DNA from: an uncultured Bacteroidota bacterium
Lineage (GTDB): Bacteria; Bacteroidota; Bacteroidia; Chitinophagales; Chitinophagaceae
Assembly: GCA_946479615.1 (NCBI GenBank)
Contig: CAMLGR010000021.1
Location: 1 to 40,256 of the forward strand
DNA length: 40,256 nt
Direction: 5' to 3'
Shown here: one piece after another, positions 1 to 9,167 of the stretch
Numbering within the stretch: position 1 is the stretch's first letter
How the letters are laid out: each line of letters starts with the position of its first letter
The notes under the pieces: model-generated
Databases searched by the model: none
Told to the model about the DNA's origin: nothing
The model's input: only the letters and a program-made list of their open reading frames with translations
Program-made: the position numbers and the translations under genes

Positions 1-95
1 TCTGAAACAATGTTTGCACCATTGGTTCAGGCTTAAAGGCTAATGTAATCAACACGGGAATGTTGGATTGTTTAACCCCTAATATGCTTAAAAAT

Positions 96-3000
96 ATGAA
101 ATGTTTTCTAACGGTTCTTAAAAAACCGTTACCATTAAAAGCTCTGCTTATCATGAAACTGACAGCATTATTTTTCCTGTTTTTTACGCTAAATGTTTCA
201 GCTACCGGCTTTGGGCAGGAGAAGATCAATTTGCGTTTAAAAAAGACAGAAATAAGCGATGTACTTCGCTCCATTGAAAAGCAGACACGCTATCGCTTCC
301 TCTATAACAACAACTTAGAGGATATCCGCGAGAAAGTAAATATCAATGTAAAGGATGCCGCCCTCAACGAAGTGCTGCAACTGGTTCTTCAAAAAACCCG
401 CCTGCTTTACCAGGTAATGAATGATAACCTGATCGTTATCAAGGAAGATCCTGCCATTGCTCCTGACGTAGTGATCCGGGGTGTGATACTGGCCGAAGGC
501 GGAACCCCGCTGGCCGGCGCTTCGGTGCAGGTAAAAGGTACTACCACCGGTACCACTACCGGCAACGATGGCAGCTTTTCGATCACCGTGCCCGATGCCA
601 ATGCTACTCTTGTCGTTTCTTCCATTGGTTACGAAGACCAGGAAATAAGCCTGGCTGGTCGTACGGAAATAAATGCGACCCTGGTAAAATCGACCAAGGT
701 AATGGAACAGGTGATCGTGGTAGGATATGGTTCCCAGCGGAAAATGGATGTGACCGGTTCTATCGCCAATATAAAAGGAGATGAGATCGCGAAACAGGCA
801 TCGGTAAACCCGATCAGCGGTTTACAGGGAAAAGTAGCCGGTGTACAGATCACCAACCTCGGAGCTCCGGGTGCTGCACCCGAGATCAGGATCAGGGGGC
901 TGGGTACCGTATACGGAAATGCGAATCCCCTGTATGTAGTGGATGGTGTATGGTTTGATGATATCACATTCTTAAATCCGGCCGATATCGAAAATATCAG
1001 CATCCTGAAAGATGCTTCTTCCGAATCTATCTATGGTATCCGCGCTGCGAACGGTGTGATCCTGATCACTACTAAAAAAGGAGCGAGAAACAGCAAACCT
1101 GTTATCAACTATAATGGTTATATCGGTAACCAGGTCGTAACGAATGAAGTAAAAATGGCCAATGGCCCGCAATATGCCCAGATGATCAATGAACTGGATG
1201 TATTGGGAGGTGTGGCGGCCCGTTATCCTGATCCGAATAGTTTTGGTACGACCGACTGGTATCATGTAGTACTAAGAAATGCATTGATCACCAATCACCA
1301 GGTATCGGTAAGCGGCGGCGGTGAAAAATCATCTTATAATTTCTCCATCGGTTATTTATCACAGGATGGTTTGATCAAGACCAACCGGTTTGACAGGTAC
1401 ACGCTCAAATTGCAAAATGATTTCCAGGTAGCGAGTTTCCTTAAAGTAGGTTACGTAGTTACCGGTTCGATGAATAATTCAAACGATGCGAATACAAATC
1501 TTGTATTGCACCAGGCATTTGCTGCATTACCGATCGTTCCTGTATTTTATGCTGATGGAACTTATGGCGATCCCAAAGATTTCCAGGCTACCAGCTCGGC
1601 TAATTTCAACCCACAGGTAAGTATCGATTATTACAGGCAGAAATCAAAATACTATCGCCTGGCCGGTACGGCTTATGCAGACCTGAAATTTGCAAAACAT
1701 TTTACATTCCATACGAATATAGGCGGTGATTTTGGCCAGAAGGAAACACGCAATTTCAATCCTGTTTATATTGCTACACTCATACAACGTAATTCAGTCA
1801 GCAAGCTGACATTGACAACAGGTACGGTGCGTGACTGGATACTTGAGAACACATTGACCTATACCAACAAGTTCGGTGATCATAATATCACCGCATTGGT
1901 TGGACAGGGCGCTCAAAGCTATCAGTACAGGCAGTCGATCGTATCGGCAGAAAATGTTCCGGGTATCAATACCGGCACCTACTACCTGAGCCTGGGAAAT
2001 AATTATAGTATAACGGATGTGGATCCCAATACTAATAATCCGGCTTATCCATTATCATCTACTGTTGCTTCTTATTTTGGCAGGGTTAACTACTCTTTCC
2101 AGAATAAATATTTACTGACGGGTACTATCCGTGCAGATGGTTCTTCCAAATTTGCCGGCGATCAGCGCTGGGGTTATTTCCCATCCGTTGGAGCAGGCTG
2201 GGTGATCAGCAGCGAAAGTTTTATGGATGATCAACACGTGTTCGATAATCTGAAACTTCGTGCCAGCTGGGGTAAAGTGGGTAACGTATCAGTGCCCGCG
2301 AATCTTTCCGAATTGAAAGTAACACAAACACCGCCCTTTACTTATATAGGCGGTAATGGCGGTACTTCACCGGGAGCGAGTATCAATACACTGGTATCTC
2401 CTACTACTTATTGGGAAAGAGGTGTGGGAACCGATATCGGCCTGGAAGCATCGATGCTGAAAAACAAGTTATATGCAGAGATCGGTTTTTATAATAAGAA
2501 AACAGAGAAAGCGATCTTCGATATACCGGTGTTAGGTTCTATCGGAACCACAGGTAGTTCTATCATTGGTAACCAGGCCACTTTCCAGAACCAGGGTCTT
2601 GAATTTTTAGTAACCTGGAAAGATGTAATGAATAACGGGTTGTCCTATTCATTAAGCGCCAACTTCTCTACCAATAATAATAAAGTGCTTAAAGTATCTA
2701 CCGGTTCCAATCCTATTTACCAGGCAGTAGGTACAACGGGTTCCAACAACTTCAATACGCGTACGATAGTGGGTCAGCCGATCGGCCAGTTTTATGGCTT
2801 GCAGGTAGTAGGTATTTTCCAGACAGATGCCGAGGTGCAGAGTTACAAAGACAAGAATGGTGCAGTGATCATGCCTGATGCCAAACCGGGTGATTTTATC
2901 ATGCAGGATGTAAATGGGGATGGAAAGATCGATGATAAGGACCGGGTTGTATTGGGAAATCCTAATCCTAAATTCACGTATGGTTTCAATACCACATTCG

Positions 3001-3449
3001 GGTTTAAACAATTTGATCTGACGCTGGACTTCCAGGGATTGGCAGGCGTTGATATTTATGATGCCAATACTGCGCTGCGTTTCGGTACAGAAAATTATAC
3101 CGAGGATTTCTATAACAAACGCTGGCATGGAGCCGGAACTTCCAATGAGTATCCTTCTACATTCCTGGCCGGCGGACAGAATCCACGTTCCAATTCTTTC
3201 TATGTGCAAAGCGGTGATTATTTCCGTATACGGAATGCACAGTTGGGATACACGCTTGGTTCTTCCATGACAAAGCGGTATGGCATCAGCCAGTTAAGAG
3301 TATATGTGGGAGCGCAGAATCCCATCACCTTCTTCAAATACAGGGGCTTTACTCCTGAAGTGGGTGGTGGTGCAACAAGAGCGGGGGTTGATTATAATGT
3401 CTACCCGCTCTATGCGATTTACAATTTTGGTGTGAATGTTACTTTTTAA
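96..3449 (+). CDS. SusC/RagA TonB-linked outer membrane transporter with STN domain
   Basis: Imports oligosaccharides across the outer membrane with TonB energy, as the partner of the SusD that starts 18 nt downstream. From the chosen start there is a basic segment and then a hydrophobic signal (KLTALFFLFF, about residues 21-38). Next come an STN (secretin/TonB short N-terminal) domain at about 44-106, a CarboxypepD_reg-like beta-sandwich at about 125-195, the VIVVGYGSQRK motif leading into the plug, and a long beta-barrel ending in an aromatic NFGVNVTF. The length of about 1117 aa is normal for STN-containing SusC. ATGs at 60 and 84 are alternative starts; 96 gives the usual 20-residue basic lead before the hydrophobic core. 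The STN domain implies control by an anti-sigma (FecR)/ECF sigma pair, which would lie upstream of the window. Substrate is inferred only from neighbours. Confidence 0.93.
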   Translation: MKCFLTVLKKPLPLKALLIMKLTALFFLFFTLNVSATGFGQEKINLRLKKTEISDVLRSIEKQTRYRFLYNNNLEDIREKVNINVKDAALNEVLQLVLQKTRLLYQVMNDNLIVIKEDPAIAPDVVIRGVILAEGGTPLAGASVQVKGTTTGTTTGNDGSFSITVPDANATLVVSSIGYEDQEISLAGRTEINATLVKSTKVMEQVIVVGYGSQRKMDVTGSIANIKGDEIAKQASVNPISGLQGKVAGVQITNLGAPGAAPEIRIRGLGTVYGNANPLYVVDGVWFDDITFLNPADIENISILKDASSESIYGIRAANGVILITTKKGARNSKPVINYNGYIGNQVVTNEVKMANGPQYAQMINELDVLGGVAARYPDPNSFGTTDWYHVVLRNALITNHQVSVSGGGEKSSYNFSIGYLSQDGLIKTNRFDRYTLKLQNDFQVASFLKVGYVVTGSMNNSNDANTNLVLHQAFAALPIVPVFYADGTYGDPKDFQATSSANFNPQVSIDYYRQKSKYYRLAGTAYADLKFAKHFTFHTNIGGDFGQKETRNFNPVYIATLIQRNSVSKLTLTTGTVRDWILENTLTYTNKFGDHNITALVGQGAQSYQYRQSIVSAENVPGINTGTYYLSLGNNYSITDVDPNTNNPAYPLSSTVASYFGRVNYSFQNKYLLTGTIRADGSSKFAGDQRWGYFPSVGAGWVISSESFMDDQHVFDNLKLRASWGKVGNVSVPANLSELKVTQTPPFTYIGGNGGTSPGASINTLVSPTTYWERGVGTDIGLEASMLKNKLYAEIGFYNKKTEKAIFDIPVLGSIGTTGSSIIGNQATFQNQGLEFLVTWKDVMNNGLSYSLSANFSTNNNKVLKVSTGSNPIYQAVGTTGSNNFNTRTIVGQPIGQFYGLQVVGIFQTDAEVQSYKDKNGAVIMPDAKPGDFIMQDVNGDGKIDDKDRVVLGNPNPKFTYGFNTTFGFKQFDLTLDFQGLAGVDIYDANTALRFGTENYTEDFYNKRWHGAGTSNEYPSTFLAGGQNPRSNSFYVQSGDYFRIRNAQLGYTLGSSMTKRYGISQLRVYVGAQNPITFFKYRGFTPEVGGGATRAGVDYNVYPLYAIYNFGVNVTF

Positions 3450-3467
3450 CCGATCAAATTAAATTTT

Positions 3468-4946
3468 ATGAAATCAATTCAAATAAAGATATCAGCATTA
3501 GTAGCAGGGTTGGTGTTCCTGTCTACAGGATGTAAAAAGAAATTCCTGGAGATACCTCCACCGGGCAGAACGCCTGCTTCACAATTCTGGATCACCGAAG
3601 ATGATGCTACCAAGGGCGTGAATGCGATGTATGCCAATTTGCGTAGCTGGACGGAAGTAGCTTTTGCACCTATTGCCATTGAAAGTCTGGGTTCGGATGA
3701 TGCAGAAACAGGCAGTGACCCTTCGGATGGTTCGGTGCCTTTTATGAATATGTATAACTTCTTCACGGTTACTTCCACACAGGGCCAGTTGTCTGATTTC
3801 TGGAACGGTCGTTACCAGGAGATCAATCTCTGCAACCAGGTGCTGGATAATATTCCGAAGATTAGCATGGATGGTGCATTGAAAGCACGGTACCTGCTGG
3901 AAGCAAAATTTATAAGAGCGTATGAATATTTCAGGTTGGTACGTGCATTTGGTGATGTGCCGCTTCGTCTTCATGTGCCGGTAGATGCGTCTGAATATAA
4001 TATTCCGCGTACTCCTAAAGCACAGGTATGGGCGGCTATCGAACAGGACCTGACCGATGCAGCAGCATTGCCTCCAAGTTATACCGGTATCGATATTGGC
4101 CGTGCTACCAAAGGCGCTGCTTTATCATTGCATGCCAAAGTAGCCATGTACCAGGGTAAATGGGCCGATGTAAAAACATTGACCGACCAGGTGATCAGTT
4201 CACATACCTATACATTGTATCCGAACTATGAACAATTATTCAGGTTGGCCAATGAAAACAGCAGCGAATCGATTTTCGAAGTACAGGCTGCACAGATACC
4301 AGGTAATAATGACGCATCCAATTCACAATATTCACAGGTGCAGGGGGTGAGAAATGTCAGTGGTGGAGGATGGGGTTTTCATGTGCCTACACCTAACCTC
4401 GACAGTGCATACGAAGCCAATGATCCGCGCAGGGATGCTACTATCATCTTTGCCGGTGAAACAACTCCCGAAGGCGATGCGATCCCTGCTACAGTACCTA
4501 ACCCGATGTATAACCAGAAATCGTATGTGCCTTTTGGTTTATTCGTTCCAGGCACTCCGGAAGGTTGCCAGCAGAATTATCGTGTGATACGTTATGCAGA
4601 TGTATTGCTGATGAATGCAGAAGCGAATAATGAACTGGATCATCCCGCCGATGCATTGGTGTCGCTGGAACTGGTGAGAGCAAGAGCCAGGACAGGTGCA
4701 CCCGCTGGTACGCTCCCTGCTGTTACCACTACAGATAAAGCAGCCTTACGCACCGCTATCTGGAAAGAAAGAAGGGTGGAACTGGCGATGGAATATGATC
4801 GCTATTTCGATGTGATCAGGCAGGGAAGAGCAGCGACTGTGTTTGGCAGGTTTGGATGGAAAGCGAATAAGAATGAAGTATGGCCCGTTCCGCAAAGCGA
4901 GATCGATCTGAGTGCGGGTACATTATCGCAGAATCCAGGGTATTAA
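3468..4946 (+). CDS. SusD/RagB family nutrient-binding outer membrane lipoprotein
   Basis: Surface glycan-binding lid of the SusC transporter. The N terminus is a lipoprotein signal (LVFLSTGCKKKFLE, lipobox Cys at about residue 22). A SusD-like N-terminal domain (FLEIPPPGRTPASQFW, then the TPR-like helices with EAKFIRAYEYFRLVRAFGDVPL) is followed by the C-terminal SusD/RagB domain (YRVIRYADVLLMNAEANNEL, KERRVELAMEYDRYFDVIRQG). It ends with the common LSQNPGY tail. The 492 aa length is typical of the family. It lies 18 nt after susC and 28 nt before the LamG lipoprotein gene, so the three are probably one transcript. Confidence 0.93.
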   Translation: MKSIQIKISALVAGLVFLSTGCKKKFLEIPPPGRTPASQFWITEDDATKGVNAMYANLRSWTEVAFAPIAIESLGSDDAETGSDPSDGSVPFMNMYNFFTVTSTQGQLSDFWNGRYQEINLCNQVLDNIPKISMDGALKARYLLEAKFIRAYEYFRLVRAFGDVPLRLHVPVDASEYNIPRTPKAQVWAAIEQDLTDAAALPPSYTGIDIGRATKGAALSLHAKVAMYQGKWADVKTLTDQVISSHTYTLYPNYEQLFRLANENSSESIFEVQAAQIPGNNDASNSQYSQVQGVRNVSGGGWGFHVPTPNLDSAYEANDPRRDATIIFAGETTPEGDAIPATVPNPMYNQKSYVPFGLFVPGTPEGCQQNYRVIRYADVLLMNAEANNELDHPADALVSLELVRARARTGAPAGTLPAVTTTDKAALRTAIWKERRVELAMEYDRYFDVIRQGRAATVFGRFGWKANKNEVWPVPQSEIDLSAGTLSQNPGY

Positions 4947-4974
4947 TATTATTCATTGCAACAAAAAGATTATT

Positions 4975-5817
4975 ATGAAATCAATCAATATAACAAAACA
5001 CACGGGCTGGTTACTCACGCTGACCGTAGCCGTGGTTTTGTCATCCTGCTATAAAAAATTCGATCCTAAAAGCTATGCACCTGCTTTTACGATCAGTGGC
5101 TTTACCAAAGTGAGTGAGATCGCTCCTTCCAATCTTGTCGGCTACTGGGCCTTCGATGGTACGCTTATCGATAGCGTATCCGGATCTGCCAGCACCAACG
5201 TAGGAACAACCTTTGCCGGCGGCTTCAAGGGCCAGGCGATGAAAGGCGCATTGAACAGTTATGTACTGGCTACTCCTTCTGCTAATTTTAATACGATGTC
5301 CAGCTTTACAGTTTCCTGCTGGGTAAATACACCGCCTCCGTCTACCGGTATCATCGATATATTCAGTTTTGGTAAAACAGATGGTTTCTGGGGAAACATT
5401 GATTTATTTTTTGAAAATGGCAGCAGTAACAGTAATGGCCGTTTCAGAACACATATTTTCAATGGTACAACGGATAAGGAATTTCCTACGGAGGGTGGTT
5501 CCAATTTCTTTGATACCTGGACAAGTGTAACCGTTACGTATGATGGTCCTTCTTCTCATTATATTTTATATATCAATGGTTCGAAAGTCACTGATATCAC
5601 CGCCACAGGTTTTGGACCGTTGCAAGTTACCAACCCCGGTAAACTGATACTCGGATCGCCACAGTTTAATACCACCCCCAGTGAAACCACGGGATCAGGG
5701 TCTCAGTCATGGGCCAGTTTCCTGACAGGTTCGCTGGATGAAGTACGTGTCTATAATAAGGCCCTCACACCTACCGAAGTGAATGCATTGGTAGTGTTAC
5801 AGGGTAAAGGAAAATAA
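4975..5817 (+). CDS. LamG/concanavalin A-like surface lipoprotein, probable glycan-binding protein
   Basis: About 280 aa with a lipoprotein signal (VAVVLSSCYKKFDPK). A LamG-type (Laminin_G_3) jelly-roll occupies about residues 50-275, shown by GYWAFDGTLIDSVSG, a MSSFTVSCWV strand, WTSVTVTYDG, YILYINGSKV and LTGSLDEVRVYNKALTPTEV. The start at 4975 places the signal peptide correctly; an in-frame extension to 4912 would overlap susD and has no signal. It sits where SusE/F-type surface glycan-binding proteins sit in such loci, directly after susD and before a terminator-like hairpin, so a role in holding the polymer at the cell surface is inferred. No catalytic motif is visible. Confidence 0.8.
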   Translation: MKSINITKHTGWLLTLTVAVVLSSCYKKFDPKSYAPAFTISGFTKVSEIAPSNLVGYWAFDGTLIDSVSGSASTNVGTTFAGGFKGQAMKGALNSYVLATPSANFNTMSSFTVSCWVNTPPPSTGIIDIFSFGKTDGFWGNIDLFFENGSSNSNGRFRTHIFNGTTDKEFPTEGGSNFFDTWTSVTVTYDGPSSHYILYINGSKVTDITATGFGPLQVTNPGKLILGSPQFNTTPSETTGSGSQSWASFLTGSLDEVRVYNKALTPTEVNALVVLQGKGK

Positions 5818-5847
5818 GTAAGCAGAAGCAGTATGTTAGGAGAGCCG

Positions 5848-5878
5848 GGAGGTTGCCAACTCAGGCAGCCTCCTTTTT
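5848..5878 (+). terminator. Rho-independent terminator-like hairpin after the LamG gene
   Basis: A 10-bp stem GGAGGTTGCC / GGCAGCCTCC (one G-U pair) with a 6-nt loop is followed directly by TTTTT. It lies 30 nt after the LamG stop codon and before the first GH144 gene. It probably ends or reduces transcription of the susC-susD-LamG unit before the enzyme genes. Confidence 0.75.
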
Positions 5879-5884
5879 CTAAGG

Positions 5885-5908
5885 TTCACGCCGCAAACGC
5901 CGCGTGAA
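5885..5908. repeat. Small inverted repeat upstream of the first GH144 gene
   Basis: TTCACGC and GCGTGAA (7 bp) flank a CGCAAACGCC centre, 29 nt before the chosen GH144 start. It could be an operator, a second weak hairpin or a short repeat remnant. Nothing in the sequence separates these options. Confidence 0.35.
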
Positions 5909-5937
5909 ATCAAAATGGTTTGAGGTTAATGCATGTA

Positions 5938-7614
5938 ATGATGAAAAGATACTATTCATTTATAATAGGCCTGGTGATTTTAAGTAGTTGCAAAAAAAGT
6001 AGTAACGGTGGTGATCCAACGCCTCCTCCTGTTACGCCTCCGTCTTTTGCTTTTTCATCGTTAAAAGTAAATGGAGGTTTCAATGGATTTTCTTATATCA
6101 ATGTCAATTATACACCGGTTATTAAAATTGCTTTCCAGGATAAAGTAGCGCAATCATCCGTAGCAGGCGCCATCACATTCAAAAACAAGACCGGAGCATC
6201 CGTACCCTATATTTCTTCCCTGGAAAATAATGACAGCACAGTGGTTATTCAACCATCGCCTGCATTGATTGCCTTAACACAGTATACATTATCGGTAGCT
6301 ACTTCACTGAAATCACAAAAAGGCGGCAGTTTGTTATCGGCTATCGATGTAAACTTTCTTACGCAAATAGATTCTACCGATAAATTTCCTGTTATTACCG
6401 ACAATGAATTATTGGATAAGGTACAACAGCAAACCTTTAAATACTTCTGGGATTTTGGCCACCCGGTAAGCGGATTGGCGAGAGAAAGAAGCAATGGCGA
6501 TAATAATACCGTCACCACCGGCGGTTCAGGTTTTGGGATTATGGCGATAGTAACCGCCGTTAGCCGGAATTTTATTACACGAGCAGAAGGATTGACGCGA
6601 TTGCAAACTATTGTTTCGTTTTTGAAAAATACAGCGCCACGTTTCCATGGGGCTTATTCGCATTGGTTGAATGGGGCAACGGGTGCTGTCATACCTTTCA
6701 GCACCAATGACAATGGTGCTGATATTGTGGAAACATCTTACCTGATGGCAGGTTTGCTAACCGCGCGTCAATACTTCAGTGGCGCCGATGCAGCGGAGAC
6801 TACGCTTCGTGCTGATATCAATTCATTATGGAATGGTGTGGAATGGGATTGGTTCCGGCAAAATGGAAAAAAGATCCTGTACTGGAACTGGAGCCCTACA
6901 GCCGGCTTTGCCGTGAATGTGCCGGTGCAGGGATGGAATGAATGTTTGATCACGTATGTACTGGCTGCTTCTTCCACCACGCATGGTATTCCCAAAGCTG
7001 TATATGATAGCGGGTTTGCCAGAAACGGCGCGATGATCAACAACAGTGCGTTCTACGGATATACATTGCCATTGGGTCCGGCTTATGGAGGACCTTTATT
7101 CTTTTCACACTATTCTTTTTTAGGGATCAATCCGACAGGGTTATCAGATGCGTATGCCAACTATGCGACACAAACAAAAAATCATACACTTATCAATTAC
7201 ACGTATTGCAAAACCAATCCGCAGAATAATTTCGGCTATAGCGAATTGTGCTGGGGGTTGACAGCCAGCGATATTCCCAACGGGTACACCGCCAGTTCGC
7301 CTACCAATGACCGCGGCGTGATCGCTCCTACTGCTGCCATCTCATCCATTCCTTATACACCGGTAGAATCGATGAATGCACTGAAATTCTTTTATTATAA
7401 ACTCGGCGATAAATTGTGGAAGCAATATGGGTTTATCGATGCGTTCTCGTTGAAGGATCTTTGGTTTGCAGATTCTTTCCTGGCGATCGACCAGGGCCCT
7501 ATGATCGTGATGATAGAGAACTACCGGAGCGGTCTGATATGGAATTTATTAAGCAATTGCCCGGAAGTAAAAGCAGGCTTAACTTCATTAGGGTTTAGTG
7601 CTCCTTATTTATAA
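5938..7614 (+). CDS. GH144-type (glucoamylase-domain, pfam10091) lipoprotein with N-terminal Ig-like domain
   Basis: Predicted exported glycan hydrolase. A lipoprotein signal (IIGLVILSSCKKSSNGG) is followed by a proline-rich linker. An Ig-like domain of the SbsA/Big_5 type spans about residues 35-145 (PVIKIAFQDKV, then ALTQYTLSVATSLKSQKGG). The (alpha/alpha)6 catalytic domain then runs to the C terminus. Family-typical segments are QQTFKYFWDFGHPVSGLARE, GGSGFGIMAIV, NDNGADIVETSYLMAGLL, LYWNWSPT, GGPLFFSHYSFLGINP and AIDQGPMIVMIENYRSGLIW. Characterised GH144 members, including one from Chitinophaga, are endo-beta-1,2-glucanases; this activity is inferred here, not shown. In-frame ATGs at 5938 and 5941 are both reasonable, and a longer frame from TTG 5920 is unlikely. 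The second GH144 copy follows after a palindromic repeat. Confidence 0.82.
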   Translation: MMKRYYSFIIGLVILSSCKKSSNGGDPTPPPVTPPSFAFSSLKVNGGFNGFSYINVNYTPVIKIAFQDKVAQSSVAGAITFKNKTGASVPYISSLENNDSTVVIQPSPALIALTQYTLSVATSLKSQKGGSLLSAIDVNFLTQIDSTDKFPVITDNELLDKVQQQTFKYFWDFGHPVSGLARERSNGDNNTVTTGGSGFGIMAIVTAVSRNFITRAEGLTRLQTIVSFLKNTAPRFHGAYSHWLNGATGAVIPFSTNDNGADIVETSYLMAGLLTARQYFSGADAAETTLRADINSLWNGVEWDWFRQNGKKILYWNWSPTAGFAVNVPVQGWNECLITYVLAASSTTHGIPKAVYDSGFARNGAMINNSAFYGYTLPLGPAYGGPLFFSHYSFLGINPTGLSDAYANYATQTKNHTLINYTYCKTNPQNNFGYSELCWGLTASDIPNGYTASSPTNDRGVIAPTAAISSIPYTPVESMNALKFFYYKLGDKLWKQYGFIDAFSLKDLWFADSFLAIDQGPMIVMIENYRSGLIWNLLSNCPEVKAGLTSLGFSAPYL

Positions 7615-7617
7615 ATA

Positions 7618-7725
7618 CCTATGTGAAACCTATGTCCCTATGTGGTAAAGAAAACTTTACAGCGTTGAAACTGTTTCTAAAAGAACGGCGTAGTCTTACC
7701 ACATAGGCACATAGGTTTCACATAG
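7618..7725. repeat. Family A palindromic repeat, copy 1 (short-arm form)
   Basis: The left arm is 7618-7648 and the right arm 7696-7725, nearly perfect reverse complements. They are built from CTATGTGAAA, then CCTATGTC and CCTATGTG, then GTAA. Each arm has one fewer 8-nt unit than copies 2-4. The 47-nt centre contains AACGGCGTAGTC and the mini-palindrome GAAACTGTTTC. Apart from a few bases, it is the reverse complement of the centre of copy 2. The element begins 3 nt after the GH144 stop codon and fills almost the whole gap to the next GH144 gene. Confidence 0.95.
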
Positions 7726-7740
7726 AAGTAATAAAGATGT

Positions 7741-9096
7741 ATGAAACAATTTCTTCCGTTATTATTGATAACAATCTTAACCGGCAGTTGCAATTCTGAA
7801 AAAGCAAAGACTGCAACTGGTACTGAACAAACCCCGCTTTCGGATTCAGCGCTATTTCGCCTGGTGCAGGAACAAACCTTTCAATATTTCTGGGAGGGAG
7901 CAGAACCCACAAGCGGGCTGGCAAGAGAACGTTTTCATGCCGATAATATTTACCCGGATAATGATAAGAGCACTGTCACCAGCGGAGGCGCCGGTTTTGG
8001 CGTGATGGCCATATTGGTTGGCATCAACCGCGGGTTTATTACACGCGACCAGGGAAGAGAGCGGCTGGAAAAAATCGTTCATTTTTTGGAAACAGCCGAT
8101 CGTTTTCATGGCGCATGGCCTCATTGGTGGAATGGAGAGACAGGAAAAGTAAAACCTTTTAGCCCGAACGATAATGGTGGCGATCTTGTTGAAACATCCT
8201 ATATGATCCAGGGATTGTTATGCGTACGACAATTTTTTAAAGATGGCAATGATGAAGAAAAAAAACTGGCTGCCCGCATAGACAAACTATGGAAAGAGGT
8301 GGAATATGACTGGTACACGAGAGGAAAAAATGTACTGTACTGGCACTGGAGCCCCGACAAAGGATGGATCATGAATTTTGCCGTGCATGGATATAATGAA
8401 TGCCTGATCCTTTATATACTCGGCGCTTCCTCGCCAACACATGGTGTGTCTGCTGAGGTATACCACCAGGGCTGGGCAGAAAATGGAAAAATAAATAAAA
8501 CAACAGAGAGCTTTGGATATAAATTGAACCTGGCGCACCAGGGCAATCCACCTCATGGCGGACCATTGTTTTGGTCACAATATTCCTATCTCGGTTTGGA
8601 CCCAAGAGGTTTAAAAGATAAATATGCAGACTATTGGGAAGAAAATAAAAATCAAACGTTGATCAATTACACCTGGTGTGTGCAGAATCCTAAACATTAT
8701 AAAGGCTATGGTCCCGACAATTGGGGATTGACCGCCAGTTATTCGGTAAAAGGATATTCCGCTCATGCTCCTTCGGAAAAGGAAGACCTGGGTGTGATCA
8801 CTCCTACGGCAGCGCTCTCTTCATTTCCCTATACACCTGATCACTCGATGGCGGCTATGAAACATTGGTATAATGATAGGAAAGATAAACTCTGGGGACA
8901 ATATGGATTTTATGATGCGTTCAGCGAAACGGACAACTGGTATTTGCCGCGATATCTTGCTATCGACCAGGGGCCGGCAGTTGTAATGATGGAGAACTAT
9001 CGCACAGGATTATTATGGAACCTGTTTATGAGTTGTCCCGAGATCAAAGCAGGATTGACAAAACTGGGTTTTGAAAGTCCGTGGCTGAAGAGGTGA
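7741..9096 (+). CDS. Second GH144-type (glucoamylase-domain, pfam10091) lipoprotein
   Basis: 451 aa paralogue of the preceding gene without the Ig-like domain. A lipoprotein signal (LLITILTGSCNSEKAK) is followed almost at once by the catalytic domain. The shared segments are EQTFQYFWEGAEPTSGLARE, GGAGFGVMAILVGINRGFIT, NDNGGDLVETSYMIQGLL, LYWHWSPDKGW, GGPLFWSQYSYLGLDP, WGLTASYS and AIDQGPAVVMMENYRTGLLW. The conserved acidic cluster NDNG.D.VE is intact in both copies. It is shorter and closer to single-domain GH144 enzymes than copy 1. Likely role: endo-cleavage of beta-1,2-glucan or a related glucan at the surface or in the periplasm, giving oligosaccharides for the GH3 enzyme downstream. Its upstream gap is nearly all repeat, so it probably depends on read-through or on a promoter inside the repeat. 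Confidence 0.85.
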   Translation: MKQFLPLLLITILTGSCNSEKAKTATGTEQTPLSDSALFRLVQEQTFQYFWEGAEPTSGLARERFHADNIYPDNDKSTVTSGGAGFGVMAILVGINRGFITRDQGRERLEKIVHFLETADRFHGAWPHWWNGETGKVKPFSPNDNGGDLVETSYMIQGLLCVRQFFKDGNDEEKKLAARIDKLWKEVEYDWYTRGKNVLYWHWSPDKGWIMNFAVHGYNECLILYILGASSPTHGVSAEVYHQGWAENGKINKTTESFGYKLNLAHQGNPPHGGPLFWSQYSYLGLDPRGLKDKYADYWEENKNQTLINYTWCVQNPKHYKGYGPDNWGLTASYSVKGYSAHAPSEKEDLGVITPTAALSSFPYTPDHSMAAMKHWYNDRKDKLWGQYGFYDAFSETDNWYLPRYLAIDQGPAVVMMENYRTGLLWNLFMSCPEIKAGLTKLGFESPWLKR

Positions 9097-9146
9097 GGGG
9101 TGAGGGGTGAATGGTGAGTGGTGAATGAATGATGATGAGTGACTGA
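9092..9146. repeat. GGTGA-rich low-complexity arm overlapping a stop codon
   Basis: About 55 nt of irregular GGTGAG / GGTGAAT / ATGATG units. The block starts inside the last codons of the second GH144 gene and supplies its TGA stop (9094-9096). I find no reverse-complement partner nearby, so it looks like a single arm or remnant of a repeat similar in style to the palindromic ones elsewhere in the window. Confidence 0.5.
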
Positions 9147-9167
9147 ATAGGTAGTAAATACATCCGC

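Noticed and set aside
2652..3209. 185-codon open frame on the minus strand inside the first susC
   Set aside because: It lies fully opposite a clear SusC barrel, has no domain, no signal and no start context. It is a shadow of the coding strand.
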